In this document: in pieces, positions 8,449 to 17,022 of the stretch
Layout of the letters: every line of letters begins with the position of its first letter
How positions within the stretch are numbered: the stretch's first letter is position 1
From: Collinsella sp. WCA1-178-WT-3 (M1)
GTDB lineage: Bacteria; Actinomycetota; Coriobacteriia; Coriobacteriales; Coriobacteriaceae
Direction: 5' to 3'
Length of the DNA stretch: 42,826 nt
NCBI RefSeq assembly: GCF_009696325.1
Contig: NZ_VUME01000014.1
Span: 1-42,826, forward strand
Translations under genes and position numbers: made by a program
The notes under the pieces: generated by a model
Database searches by the model: none
What the model was told of the DNA's origin: nothing
What the model saw: only the letters and a program-made list of their open reading frames with translations

Positions 8449-10302
8449 ATGCCCGAGAAGATTGAAGAGCTGGTACGCGCTGCGCTTGCTGCGGCCCAGG
8501 AGGCCGGCGACCTTTCCGCATTTGAACTTGACGATTGCGCTATCGAGCGACCGGCTGACACTTCTCATGGCGAGTGGACCTCCACCATGGCCCTGAAGTC
8601 CGCCAAGCTGGCTCACTGCGCCCCGCGCAAGATCGCCGAGGCCGTCGTTGCCCATATGCCCGAGGATCCCGCGATCGAGAAGGTCGAGATCGCCGGCCCT
8701 GGCTTCATCAACTTCTACCTCTCCGTCTCCGTTAAGAATGCCATCTTCGGCGAGGCCCGCGAGAAGGGCATGGACTTCGCTAAGTCCAACGTCGGCGGCG
8801 GCCTGAAGACCCAGGTCGAGTTTGTCTCCGCCAACCCCGTCGGCCCCATGCATATTGGCCATGGCCGTTGGGCCGCTCTGGGCGACTCCCTCTGCCGTGT
8901 TATGGACCATGCCGGTTACGATATCCAGCGTGAGTTCTATATCAACGACCACGGCTCTCAGATGAACACCTTCGGCAACTCCATCAGCACGCGCTATATG
9001 CAGCTTGCCGATATCATCGCCAAGCAGGGCGTGGATATCGACGAGGCTCACAAGCTGCTGATTGCCGACCGCGATGCCTTTGTTGCCGACGAGAACGACG
9101 AGCATCCCGAGACCCATCCGTATCAGGACAACTTTGCCGAGACTCTGGGCAAGGATTCCTACGGCGGCGACTACATCATCGACGAGGCCGCCGAGTTCTG
9201 GCGCACCGACGGCGATAAGTGGGTCGACGCCGATCCGCAGGAGCGCATGGAGAGCTTCCGCGAGCGCGGCTATGTAAAGATGGTCGACAACATGCGCGAC
9301 CTTTGCCATGCCGTCAACTGCGACTTCGATCGTTGGTTCTCCGAGCGCTCGCTGTACGTGAAGGACACCGAGGGCGAGACCGCCGGCACCTCCGCCGTCG
9401 ACCGCGCTTTCGAGAAGCTCGACAAGATGGGCTACCTCTACACCAAGGACGGCGCCCTGTGGTTCCGCTCCACCGACCTGGGTGACGACAAGGACCGCGT
9501 TCTGATCAAGTCCGACGGCGAGTACACCTACTTCGCCTCCGACGTCGCCTATCACTGGGACAAGTTCCAGCGCGTCGACCACGTCATCGACATCTGGGGC
9601 GCCGACCACCATGGCTACATCGACCGCGTCCGCTGTGTCTGCGACGCTCTTGGCTATCCCGGCAAGTTCGAGGTTCTGCTGGGCCAGCTCGTCAACCTGC
9701 TGCGCAACGGCAAGCCCGTCCGTATGTCCAAGCGCAAGGGCACCATGGTGACCCTGCAGGAGCTCGTCGACGAGGTCGGTTCCGACGCCGCCCGTTACAC
9801 GCTCATCTCCAAGAGCTCCAACCAGATGGTCGACTTCGACATCGAGGCCGTTAAGAAGCGCGATAACTCCAATCCGGTCTACTACGTGCAGTACGCTCAC
9901 GCTCGTGTGTGCTCCATTCTGCGCCGTGCCGCTGACGTTACGCCCGAGCAGGCTGACGAGATGGGCATGAAGGCCGTCGCCGCCAAGGCCATCGGCGAGA
10001 ACGTCGACTACTCGCTGCTGACCGACCCCACCGAGCTTGCCCTTTCGCGTAAGCTCAACGAGCTCACCGACCTCATTGCCAGCTGTGCTCGCGACCGCGC
10101 CCCGTTCCGCCTGACGCACTTTGCCGAGGAGCTCGCCGGCGACTTCCACAGCTTCTACGCTGCCTGCCAGGTGCTTCCGAGCGAGGGCCGTCCCGTCGAC
10201 CCCGAGCTTTCACGCGCCCGTCTGGCCGCTTGCGACGCCGTCCGCGTGACGCTCGCCCTGGTGCTCACTCTGGTTGGCGTTTCTGCACCCGAGCAGATGT
10301 AA
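8449..10302 (+). CDS. argS: Arginyl-tRNA synthetase
   Basis: It charges tRNA-Arg with arginine. The 617-residue class I synthetase has an N-terminal additional domain (about 1-115), the NPVGPMHIGHGRW block with HIGH at 135-138, ADHHGYIDR in the Rossmann fold, the KMSKS-equivalent RMSKRKG at about 425, and an anticodon-binding helical C-terminus ending in SAPEQM. AAGGAGG at 8439-8444 sets the start at 8449, dropping 23 residues of upstream open frame. Codon use is strongly biased to C-ending codons (aag, ttc, gac, ctg), as in highly expressed genes. A terminator follows. Confidence 0.97.
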   Translation: MPEKIEELVRAALAAAQEAGDLSAFELDDCAIERPADTSHGEWTSTMALKSAKLAHCAPRKIAEAVVAHMPEDPAIEKVEIAGPGFINFYLSVSVKNAIFGEAREKGMDFAKSNVGGGLKTQVEFVSANPVGPMHIGHGRWAALGDSLCRVMDHAGYDIQREFYINDHGSQMNTFGNSISTRYMQLADIIAKQGVDIDEAHKLLIADRDAFVADENDEHPETHPYQDNFAETLGKDSYGGDYIIDEAAEFWRTDGDKWVDADPQERMESFRERGYVKMVDNMRDLCHAVNCDFDRWFSERSLYVKDTEGETAGTSAVDRAFEKLDKMGYLYTKDGALWFRSTDLGDDKDRVLIKSDGEYTYFASDVAYHWDKFQRVDHVIDIWGADHHGYIDRVRCVCDALGYPGKFEVLLGQLVNLLRNGKPVRMSKRKGTMVTLQELVDEVGSDAARYTLISKSSNQMVDFDIEAVKKRDNSNPVYYVQYAHARVCSILRRAADVTPEQADEMGMKAVAAKAIGENVDYSLLTDPTELALSRKLNELTDLIASCARDRAPFRLTHFAEELAGDFHSFYAACQVLPSEGRPVDPELSRARLAACDAVRVTLALVLTLVGVSAPEQM

Positions 10303-10349
10303 TCTACGGGTCGTTTGACCGTGTAGGTTTGGCTTTGCTGAGCCCTATA

Positions 10350-10381
10350 AGCCCGATCTTCATGCGGAGGTCGGGCTTTTT
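10350..10381 (+). terminator. Rho-independent terminator after argS
   Basis: AGCCCGA (10350-10356) pairs with TCGGGCT, enclosing a partly paired loop, followed by five T residues. Confidence 0.8.
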
Positions 10382-10454
10382 GCGTTTGGCGGGGCTTTTT
10401 GGCGTGTTGGAAAATGCTACAAAAACGCAACTATACCGGTTTACGGGGCTGAAT

Positions 10455-10552
10455 CGCTGCCTGGCGACCATAGCAACAGCAGCGAAAATAAAATCGCAGG
10501 TAGACGGCTTGCCAAATATTAAAAATGCAGGGTATGGTTGGCTTACGCCGTT
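10455..10552. repeat. Partial, degenerate copy of the 160-bp element
   Basis: The segment contains ACCATAGC, then ATAAAATCGCAGGTAGACGG, then an AT-rich stretch and TATGGTTGG. These match, in order, the interior of copy 3 (ACCATACC, TTAAAACCGCAGGTAGACGG, CTATGGTCG). The terminal arms are missing. It sits about 100 bp upstream of the complete copy 2, so this argS-rho gap has received the element family at least twice or retains a decayed copy. Confidence 0.55.
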
Positions 10553-10649
10553 CTTGCACCGTAATCCGCGATCGTTTTGAAAACGACCCCTTGGGGACGG
10601 AGGAAAACGGATCATTTTTGTCCGGTGGGAGAGCGGTGCGAAACCGTCC

Positions 10650-10809
10650 GCCACGAATCGGGCTTATCTACTACGTTTAGTCGCATACCCCGAACCATGC
10701 CGAAAAGTACGATATTAAAACCGCAGGTATCGGGCTTGCGATTTTAGGAAGATCGAGGGGATGGTCAGGGGTCGCGGGTCAAACGTAGTAGATAGGCGCG
10801 TTTCGTGGC
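10650..10809. repeat. 160-bp palindromic intergenic element, copy 2
   Basis: Left arm 10650-10678 and right arm 10781-10809 are 29-bp inverted repeats with three mismatches. The length is exactly that of copy 1. The interior contains ATTAAAACCGCAGGTA, but the second half of the hairpin seen in copy 1 is replaced. It lies between argS and rho, both on the plus strand. Confidence 0.88.
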
Positions 10810-10917
10810 GCGGCTATTCCGGATGCCACGGCTTCACTCCTCTGGTGCGACAGAGGAAGCGCTTTTGAGGGAGAGTGTCCCTTTTGACCAGTTGTATAAG
10901 AACGTCTAATGACTAAG

Positions 10918-10945
10918 TTGCAGGTGGTGGCGGTTGTGTTACACT
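10918..10945 (+). promoter_or_regulatory. Probable rho promoter
   Basis: TTGCAG (10918-10923) and TACACT (10940-10945) are 16 bp apart. They would give a leader of about 140 nt before the rho start. The leader contains a small hairpin (CCCTG/CAGGG near 11028-11047), and rho genes are often autoregulated in their leaders, but no such mechanism can be read directly here. Confidence 0.5.
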
Positions 10946-11090
10946 AACGCTGCGTATTTGACGCAATCATCTCGATACAGATCAATGATGCCCGTTGTGT
11001 TTTGAACGGAGCTAGACTGTTTAGCCGCCCTGAAGGTTTATGCAGGGAGCATGTGATCACAGGGCTTTAAAAGAAAGTTGAGCAAACACT

Positions 11091-13661
11091 GTGTCTGATC
11101 AACAGCAAGAAAATGAAATAAGCACGGCACAAACCACTCCCACTGCACCGGTTGCGTTGGACCAGATCGCGAAACCCGTACCGTCGCAGGCGTCGGTCCC
11201 CGAGACACACCAGAACGCTGCCTCGGCTTCGAGTGAGAACCCTGTTCCCGTCGCACCTGTTACCGGGGAGGAGGCTGCGCCCGTGAAGCCCAAGCGCACG
11301 CGTCGTGTGGCCAAGCCCGCTGCGGATGGCGATGAGGCTGCAAAGCCCAAACGCCGCACCACGCGCACGACGCGTGCCAAGCGCCCGGTTTCCGCCGAGG
11401 TTTCGGCGCCGCTTTCAGATGAGGTTGCGCAGGCCCGCGCGCTTGCGCAGATCAGCGAAGCCCAGGTTGTTCGTGCTCGCCGTCGTGCCGCAGAGCGCGA
11501 TGCTGCGGCTCTGACCGAACTCGCGGCTCCGTCCGCCCCCGAGGCGCCTTCGGCTCCGGCTCCCGAGCAGGTAGCAGAAAAGCCGGCTCCGCGCACGCGC
11601 CGTCGCACGGCGGCCAAGGTCCAGCAGGCTGCCGAGCAGGTTTCGTCCGATGCCGTCGAGACCCCGGTTCGCTCTGTGGCGGAGGAGGACGCTTCCTCTG
11701 CTGAGTCTGTCGTGCCTGCCGAGGCCGGCGGTGCATTTGTCGTCGATCCTGCTTTGCGCCCGCATCGCCGCGGCCGCAAGCCCAAGGCATTTGTCGAGGC
11801 GGAGAAGGCGGCCGCTGCCGCGGCTTCTGTCCAAGATGCCCCGGCGTTCGTCGAGCCTACAGCGGCTGTCGTGGTTTCGGCCGAGGGTGCTGATGTTCCT
11901 GAGGTCGCCGTTTCTGCCGCTGCCGAGTCTGCCGACGTTCGTCCCGGGCGCAGCCGTCACACCGCAGCCAAACGCCCAGCTAAGGCAGAGGCGAAGTCCG
12001 GCGCCGAATCTGCGGCAGCTGAGTCTACCGAGGTGAGTGTCGACACGACTCCCGAGACGGAGGGCGCCGATCGCTCGGCAGGCGAGAAGCCCAAGCGCAC
12101 GCGCAAGAAATCTTCCAAGACCAAGTCTGCCGAACAGCAGGGGGATGCTGAGCAACAGCCCGAGTCCGACGCTAAGTCGGACGGCGAGACCCCGGCGACC
12201 GCCGATGCGCCCACGACGCCTGCCGTCGAGAGCGCTGAGGCCGAAGAGGGTTCCCGCCCCAACCGCCGTCAGCACAAGCGTAACGATGAGCGCAGCGAGC
12301 GCAAGGATGATCGTAACAACGACCGCCGCAGCCGCCAGCGCGATCGCAAACAGCGCAACAAGGAGCGCAACGCAGCTCCGACCGAGCCAACGCTTTCGCG
12401 CGAGGAGCTCGCGGCCATGAAGGTCGCCGAGCTGCGCGAGAAGGCCAAGGAGTTCGAGATCGAGACGACCGGCAAGAAGAAGGCCGAGCTCGTCGAGGAG
12501 ATCTACACCACAGCCGCGAAGGCCGAGGGCTTCCGCGATATTAAGGGCATCCTGCAGATTCGCCCGGACAGCTCCGGCATCATCCATGCCCACGGCTACA
12601 TGAAGTCCAATGACGACGCCTTCGTGCCCGCCTACCTCATCCGCTCCGCGCGTCTGCGCACGGGCGACGTGATCGAGGGTTCGCTTCGTCCCTCGCGCGG
12701 CGGCGACAAGCGTGCCGGTCTCGCCAAAATTACGACCGTCAACGGTCTTGATCCTGAGCAGGCCCGTAACCGCCCCAAGTTCGGCGATCTCACGCCGGTC
12801 TACCCCAATGAGCCGCTGCGCATGGAGCATGGCAAGGATTCCATTACCGGTCGCGCCATCGATATCGTGTCGCCGATCGGCAAGGGCCAGCGTGGCCTGA
12901 TCGTGTCACCGCCCAAGGCCGGTAAGACTACGATTCTCAAGAAGATCTGCCAGTCTATCTCGATCAACAATCCCGAGGTGCACCTCATCTGCCTGCTCGT
13001 CGACGAGCGCCCCGAAGAGGTCACCGATATGCAGCGCTCCATTGAGGGCGAGGTCGTGGCCTCCACCTTCGATATGCCCGCCGACAACCATACCCGCGTG
13101 GCCGAGCTCGTCATCGAGCGCTCCAAGCGCATCGTGGAGCTGGGCGGCGACGTCGTGGTGGTGCTCGACTCCATCACGCGTCTTGCCCGTGCGTACAACC
13201 TGGCGGCGCCCGCCTCGGGCCGCATCCTTTCGGGCGGCGTCGATTCGGCGGCCCTGTATCCGCCAAAACGCTTCCTGGGTGCTGCCCGCAATATCGAAAA
13301 CGGCGGCTCACTCACCATCCTTGCTTCCGCCCTTATCGATACCGGCTCCAAGATGGACGAGGTCATCTTTGAGGAGTTCAAGGGCACCGGCAACATGGAG
13401 CTCAAGCTCGATCGCGATCTGGCCGACCGCCGCATCTTCCCGGCCATCGACCCCGTTGCCTCGGGCACGCGCAACGAGGACCTGTTGGTCGACGAGCAAA
13501 TGCGCCCGTTTGTCTTTGGCCTGCGCCGCATCCTCGCCGGCATGAATAACACCGAGCGCGCGGCAGCGTCGTTTATCAAGGGCCTCAAGGGCACCAATAC
13601 CAACCAGGAGTTCCTGGTGCGTTCGGCCAAAAAGCACAGCGATTACGAGCAGACGTTCTAG
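11091..13661 (+). CDS. rho: Transcription termination factor Rho with long disordered N-terminus
   Basis: Rho is the hexameric RNA helicase that ends transcription. The 856-residue product is about twice the common Rho length. Residues 1 to about 430 are low-complexity, rich in Ala, Glu, Lys, Arg, Pro and Ser, with basic clusters such as KPKRTRR and KPKRRTTRTTRAKR. Rho_N begins near residue 434 (LSREELAAMKVAELREKAKEF), then the RNA-binding OB fold (GILQIRPDSSGIIHAHGY), the Walker A SPPKAGKTT at 606-614, Walker B VVVVLDSITRLARAYN, and the C-terminal ERAAASFIKGLKGTNTNQEF. The start is GTG at 11091 with AAGAAAG upstream. Long N-terminal insertions are known in actinobacterial Rho; this one is at the long end. 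Confidence 0.95.
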   Translation: MSDQQQENEISTAQTTPTAPVALDQIAKPVPSQASVPETHQNAASASSENPVPVAPVTGEEAAPVKPKRTRRVAKPAADGDEAAKPKRRTTRTTRAKRPVSAEVSAPLSDEVAQARALAQISEAQVVRARRRAAERDAAALTELAAPSAPEAPSAPAPEQVAEKPAPRTRRRTAAKVQQAAEQVSSDAVETPVRSVAEEDASSAESVVPAEAGGAFVVDPALRPHRRGRKPKAFVEAEKAAAAAASVQDAPAFVEPTAAVVVSAEGADVPEVAVSAAAESADVRPGRSRHTAAKRPAKAEAKSGAESAAAESTEVSVDTTPETEGADRSAGEKPKRTRKKSSKTKSAEQQGDAEQQPESDAKSDGETPATADAPTTPAVESAEAEEGSRPNRRQHKRNDERSERKDDRNNDRRSRQRDRKQRNKERNAAPTEPTLSREELAAMKVAELREKAKEFEIETTGKKKAELVEEIYTTAAKAEGFRDIKGILQIRPDSSGIIHAHGYMKSNDDAFVPAYLIRSARLRTGDVIEGSLRPSRGGDKRAGLAKITTVNGLDPEQARNRPKFGDLTPVYPNEPLRMEHGKDSITGRAIDIVSPIGKGQRGLIVSPPKAGKTTILKKICQSISINNPEVHLICLLVDERPEEVTDMQRSIEGEVVASTFDMPADNHTRVAELVIERSKRIVELGGDVVVVLDSITRLARAYNLAAPASGRILSGGVDSAALYPPKRFLGAARNIENGGSLTILASALIDTGSKMDEVIFEEFKGTGNMELKLDRDLADRRIFPAIDPVASGTRNEDLLVDEQMRPFVFGLRRILAGMNNTERAAASFIKGLKGTNTNQEFLVRSAKKHSDYEQTF

Positions 13662-13700
13662 TTTGTCCGCTGCATGCGACAGCAACCATAGACATGCCAG

Positions 13701-13731
13701 AAGGGCCGGGGTTTAGATCCTGGCCCTTTTC
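13701..13731 (+). terminator. Rho-independent terminator after rho
   Basis: AAGGGCC pairs with GGCCCTT around a GGG-TTTAGAT-CCT loop region, followed by TTTTC. Confidence 0.75.
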
Positions 13732-13973
13732 GTATAGCCGCTCGCCAACGATTATTGACCTTACGACCGGCAAGCAGCGATTTTCCCGTTTCAATTCCGC
13801 TTCGTCGCTTGCAATCCCCAAGGGGGTTTCGCATAATAGCAGATAAGCTTCGCGACGGAAAACGCAGATGAAACGAACCTTATACCGTTGCTTTGGGGCA
13901 TAGCCCCGCTTCATCTTCTCTCGCGCAGCCAACTGAATGATGCGATTTGGGTGCTGGAAGATGGGGAGAGCTC
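13732..13973. other. Intergenic region downstream of rho
   Basis: About 240 bp without a convincing gene. It holds a TTGACC near 13756 with no good -10 partner and a small GGGGC/GCCCC hairpin near 13900. A short open frame on the minus strand overlaps the rho 3' end and shows no family features. Confidence 0.35.
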
Positions 13974-15422
13974 ATGGCTTCTTCTGATGCAACACAACGA
14001 GCAGTCCTTGCCGGACTTTCCTGCGGGATCGGCCTTGCCGCACCCGTGGTCGTGTATGCCGCTACACTGCCGTTTTCGTCAATCAACGAGACGGTTGTCG
14101 CGGGTGCTGTTCCCTTTGCCGTGGGCGCAGTGGCCGGCGTGGGTATCTATGCCGCCTCGCTGGGTATCTCTGAGTATCGTGCGGAGCACGATGGCCGCCT
14201 GTTTGAGCCCGATGCCGTGGGCGGCGCCGCTCAGTTTAGTCGGACCTACAACGAGTTCAAGACCGCCTCGATTCCCGTTCAGCAGGAGGAGGCCGCTCCC
14301 CGGGCTGCTGCTCCTGTCACTTTGGACGAGCAGGGTCAATCCTCTTCGCTTCTCTCCGGTCTGACCGGCGCGTTTCAGCGCCGTCATGCCGATGATGGCG
14401 TTCCGACCATCGCCCGTGCCGCCAACGCCATGGACGAGGCCGATGCCTGGGCTATGATCGATAGCATGCTCGACGACGATTCGCCGGTTAGCTGCGATCC
14501 CGCTCGCTCGCGCGATATCTACCAGGTCGCAATTGACGAGCTCACAAACGGTGAAAAGACTGGCTCCTATAACCGCGACGACATCGCTGCTGCCGCACGT
14601 GCCGTCTCGGGCTCTCATGCCGCCCCTGCGGGCAGCACTGCAGCTTTCGTGGCGCTTGTGGCCAACGCTGCCAACAATGCCGCCTATAACGGTGCTTCTT
14701 CGGCTGCGTACGCCTCTGCCGCGGCGGCCACTTCGACCGGCCAGCAGGGCGCGGCTCAGCCGGCTCCTGTCGCCGACCCCTTTGCCGATGAGCCCCTGGT
14801 TGTCGACGAGGAGACCATCGCCGCTCGTCGTGCTGCCGAAAGCTCGCTTTGGGGCGCTTCGGCCCAAATGCAGGCCGCGGAGGCGGTGCCGTACAACGCC
14901 AAGCTCGCCAGCATGCCCATCATTTCCGATGCCAAGGGTGTGGATCTCGCCGATTTGGACGAGCCCGCCGCCATCACTGCCTCTATCGATGCCCAGAATC
15001 GCGTGGATACCGACAGTCTCCCCGATGCCTCCCTCGAGGAAGATATCCCCATGGCCGATTATTCGGGCCACGAGGACATGTGGGCCGCCGCCATGGCGAT
15101 CATGGCCGAGGTCGCCGAGCCCGCCCCCGCGCCGATGCCCACGCCTGCAGCCTCACCTGTCTCGGTTGCTCCCGTCTATGTCGGCCGCCACAGCTCCGTG
15201 TTTCCCGAGGATACCGCGCGTATCTCGCGCGAGAGTATCGAGCGCGCCGAGGCTATCGCCGCCGGCGTTATGGAAAACCGTCGCCATGAGCGCGTCAATC
15301 AGATCCTTGAGGAAGAGATCGAGCGCCTGCAGTCCTCTACCGCCAAGCGTACGGGCCGTGCCTATTTGAGTGTTATCGAGGGCGGTACCGCCAGTTTTAC
15401 GCCGCTACGTGCCGAGGCCTAG
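13974..15422 (+). CDS. Membrane protein with long Ala-rich cytoplasmic or extracellular tail
   Basis: The 482-residue product is not recognised. Two hydrophobic segments lie at the N-terminus (about 13-38, AVLAGLSCGIGLAAPVVVYAA, and about 43-72, ETVVAGAVPFAVGAVAGVGIY). The remaining 400 residues are Ala-, Asp- and Glu-rich with few hydrophobic runs, including an Asp-rich stretch DSMLDDDSP and a helical C-terminal segment (EDTARISRESIERAEAIAAGVMENRRHERVNQILEEEIERLQ). The ATG at 13974 has GGGGAG before it and is preferred to a TTG at 13947. The next gene starts 6 bp after its stop, so the two are co-transcribed. Confidence 0.7.
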   Translation: MASSDATQRAVLAGLSCGIGLAAPVVVYAATLPFSSINETVVAGAVPFAVGAVAGVGIYAASLGISEYRAEHDGRLFEPDAVGGAAQFSRTYNEFKTASIPVQQEEAAPRAAAPVTLDEQGQSSSLLSGLTGAFQRRHADDGVPTIARAANAMDEADAWAMIDSMLDDDSPVSCDPARSRDIYQVAIDELTNGEKTGSYNRDDIAAAARAVSGSHAAPAGSTAAFVALVANAANNAAYNGASSAAYASAAAATSTGQQGAAQPAPVADPFADEPLVVDEETIAARRAAESSLWGASAQMQAAEAVPYNAKLASMPIISDAKGVDLADLDEPAAITASIDAQNRVDTDSLPDASLEEDIPMADYSGHEDMWAAAMAIMAEVAEPAPAPMPTPAASPVSVAPVYVGRHSSVFPEDTARISRESIERAEAIAAGVMENRRHERVNQILEEEIERLQSSTAKRTGRAYLSVIEGGTASFTPLRAEA

Positions 15423-15428
15423 TTCTGC

Positions 15429-15878
15429 ATGATTAAGATCGATCGTAAGTGGGCGGTTGCGGCCTGCGCCATGGTGTTGCTGATCTGGGGCAATTCACTG
15501 GTTCCCGGCACGGGGTCCGGCTCACTGAGCTTGGCGATCATGGAGGACGTCCGCGGGTTTCTGCATAGCTTGAGCCTGCCGTATGAATGGGTAACCAACT
15601 TTGTCGTCCGCAAGTGCGCACACTTTACCGAGTATATGGTGCTCGGTGTTTTGGTGACACATGCCTTTGATATCGAGGGTCGACGCACTTTTGACAGACT
15701 GCTTCCCACGGTGGTTTTTCTGTTGCTGGTCCCCTCAATCGACGAGACGATTCAGTTATTTGTGCCGGGGCGCGCCGGCATGATCACCGACGTGATGATT
15801 GACTGCTGCGGAGCGGCTACCGGCGTCGTGCTCCGATATCTCCTCCGATCGCTTGTATGCACCAGAAAGGCCGCCTAG
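15429..15878 (+). CDS. VanZ-like family membrane protein
   Basis: The 149-residue protein has the VanZ-family signature: NFVVRKCAHFTEYMVLGVL in the second helix region, PSIDETIQLFVPGRAGMITDVMIDCCGAATGVVL near the end, and four hydrophobic segments. VanZ from enterococci raises teicoplanin tolerance; most relatives are housekeeping envelope proteins of unknown role, so no resistance is claimed. It lies 6 bp behind the Ala-rich membrane protein and ends inside a large hairpin. Confidence 0.85.
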   Translation: MIKIDRKWAVAACAMVLLIWGNSLVPGTGSGSLSLAIMEDVRGFLHSLSLPYEWVTNFVVRKCAHFTEYMVLGVLVTHAFDIEGRRTFDRLLPTVVFLLLVPSIDETIQLFVPGRAGMITDVMIDCCGAATGVVLRYLLRSLVCTRKAA

Positions 15879-15906
15879 GACGTTTTGCTTGGTCCTAGGC
15901 GGCCTT
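15867..15906. terminator. Long perfect hairpin over the VanZ-like stop codon
   Basis: A 15-bp perfect stem (AAGGCCGCCTAGGAC and its complement) surrounds a 10-nt loop and includes the last three codons and the stop of the VanZ-like gene. T-tracts are poor on both sides, so termination is probable but not certain; it could also serve the converging ROK gene. Confidence 0.6.
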
Positions 15907-15991
15907 GTGCGTTTGGGGGCCCTGCAGGGCGCGATAGCGTTGTCTGCGCGTTATACGGGCCCGGCAATACCGTGTGTCGTTGGTGCACCCT

Positions 15992-16882
15992 TTACTGGAG
16001 CGCCTGTGCGCCAAGGGCCAGACAGCCCATGATGCCCTGCTTACCCTCGAGGCTGTTGTTGACAATGAAGGTATCGATGTCGTTGACCTCGGGCGTGACG
16101 ATATAGCCGTTGAGCATCTCGGCGCACTTTTTGCGGGCGAGCGGCACGATGGGGGTGTGGTCGGCCACGCCGCCGCCGATGATGATCTTTTGCGGCGCAT
16201 AGCACAGCGTGTAGGTCATGAGCGCCTGTGCCAGGTAGCCTGCGAGCAGGCCCATGGCCTCCGGGTCATCGGCCATGTCTCCGGCGCTTTTGCCATCCCA
16301 GCGCTTTTTAATGCCGGGGCCTGCGATGAGGCCCTCGAGGCAGTTGTCGTGGAAGGGGCAGCCGCTGTGCTCGCCGATGGTGTCGCCCGGGTCGCGCGTG
16401 ACCAGGATATGGCCGGCCTCGGGATGCATCATGCCGTGCACGAGCTGGCCGCCCGAGAGCACGCCGGCGCCCACACCGGTGCCGATGGTCAGATACACCA
16501 CGTCGGTGAGGCCCTGGGCGCAACCAAAGCTGACCTCGCCCAGGCAGGCGACGTTGACGTCGGTGTCGTAGCCACAGGGAATATTGAGCTCGTTTTGGAT
16601 GGTGCCCAGCAGGTCAAAGTAGCGCCATGCCGTCTTGGGCGTCTCCAAGATCTTGCCGTATTGGGGCGAGGCAGGGTTGACTGCGGTGGGGCCAAAGGCG
16701 CCGATGCCCAGCGCGGCGATGCCCTTGTTTGCAAACCATGCGTTGACGGCCTCAACGGTCTCCTGCGGGGTCGTGGTTGCGATCTGCTCACGCTCCAGAA
16801 CCGTACCGTCTGCATAGCCCGTGGCACAGACCATCTTGGTGCCGCCGGCCTCGAGCGCTCCGATAAGCTGCTGCTCTGCCAT
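15992..16882 (-). CDS. ROK-family sugar kinase, probable fructokinase
   Basis: The 296-residue protein is a ROK kinase of the fructokinase type. It opens with LIGALEAGGTKMVCA (phosphate-binding loop), has GIGAFGP, the sugar-binding DTDVNVACLGE with a catalytic Asp, TIGTGVGAGV, and the zinc site GH..(about 20 residues)..GCPFHDNCLEG. ROK fructokinases and mannokinases phosphorylate intracellular hexoses with ATP; fructose is an inference from the GALEAGGTK start. GGGGGAGGA lies before the ATG at 16882. Upstream is an unusual 11-bp inverted repeat that may be an operator. The gene is not linked to a transporter here. Confidence 0.88.
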   Translation of the reverse strand: MAEQQLIGALEAGGTKMVCATGYADGTVLEREQIATTTPQETVEAVNAWFANKGIAALGIGAFGPTAVNPASPQYGKILETPKTAWRYFDLLGTIQNELNIPCGYDTDVNVACLGEVSFGCAQGLTDVVYLTIGTGVGAGVLSGGQLVHGMMHPEAGHILVTRDPGDTIGEHSGCPFHDNCLEGLIAGPGIKKRWDGKSAGDMADDPEAMGLLAGYLAQALMTYTLCYAPQKIIIGGGVADHTPIVPLARKKCAEMLNGYIVTPEVNDIDTFIVNNSLEGKQGIMGCLALGAQALQ

Positions 16883-16922
16883 AGTATTCCTCCCCCTGGG
16901 ACGAGTTACTCCGTGACTAAAG

Positions 16923-16956
16923 TATAGCGCTTTAAACAAATTAAGAAAGCGCTATA
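16923..16956 (-). promoter_or_regulatory. Candidate operator upstream of ROK kinase
   Basis: TATAGCGCTTT (16923-16933) and its exact reverse complement (16946-16956) are separated by 12 bp. Each arm contains the palindrome AGCGCT, like half of a LacI-type site. A TATACT on the minus strand overlaps the arm nearest the gene and could be its -10. Confidence 0.55.
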
Positions 16957-16957
16957 A

Positions 16958-16997
16958 AAAGAAGCCCCACAACGCGCGTGCGGTGCGGGGCTTCTTT
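16958..16997 (-). terminator. Terminator of the aminotransferase gene
   Basis: AAAGAAGCCCC (16958-16967 region) pairs with GGGGCTTCTTT (16987-16997). Read on the minus strand it ends in TTTTTA, as needed for the aminotransferase transcript, and it insulates the ROK operator. Confidence 0.8.
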
Positions 16998-17022
16998 GGG
17001 TGCTTTAGTTGCCGGGCCGTCC

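Noticed and set aside
8431-10149. 572-residue minus-strand frame opposite argS
   Set aside because: Antisense to argS, whose codon bias leaves few stops on the other strand.
13585-13932. Minus-strand open frame at the rho 3' end
   Set aside because: It overlaps rho and its terminator and shows no domain or ribosome-binding site.
15429-15878. Glycopeptide resistance determinant
   Set aside because: VanZ-like proteins are widespread in the envelope of Gram-positive bacteria and no van ligase or dehydrogenase genes are nearby.
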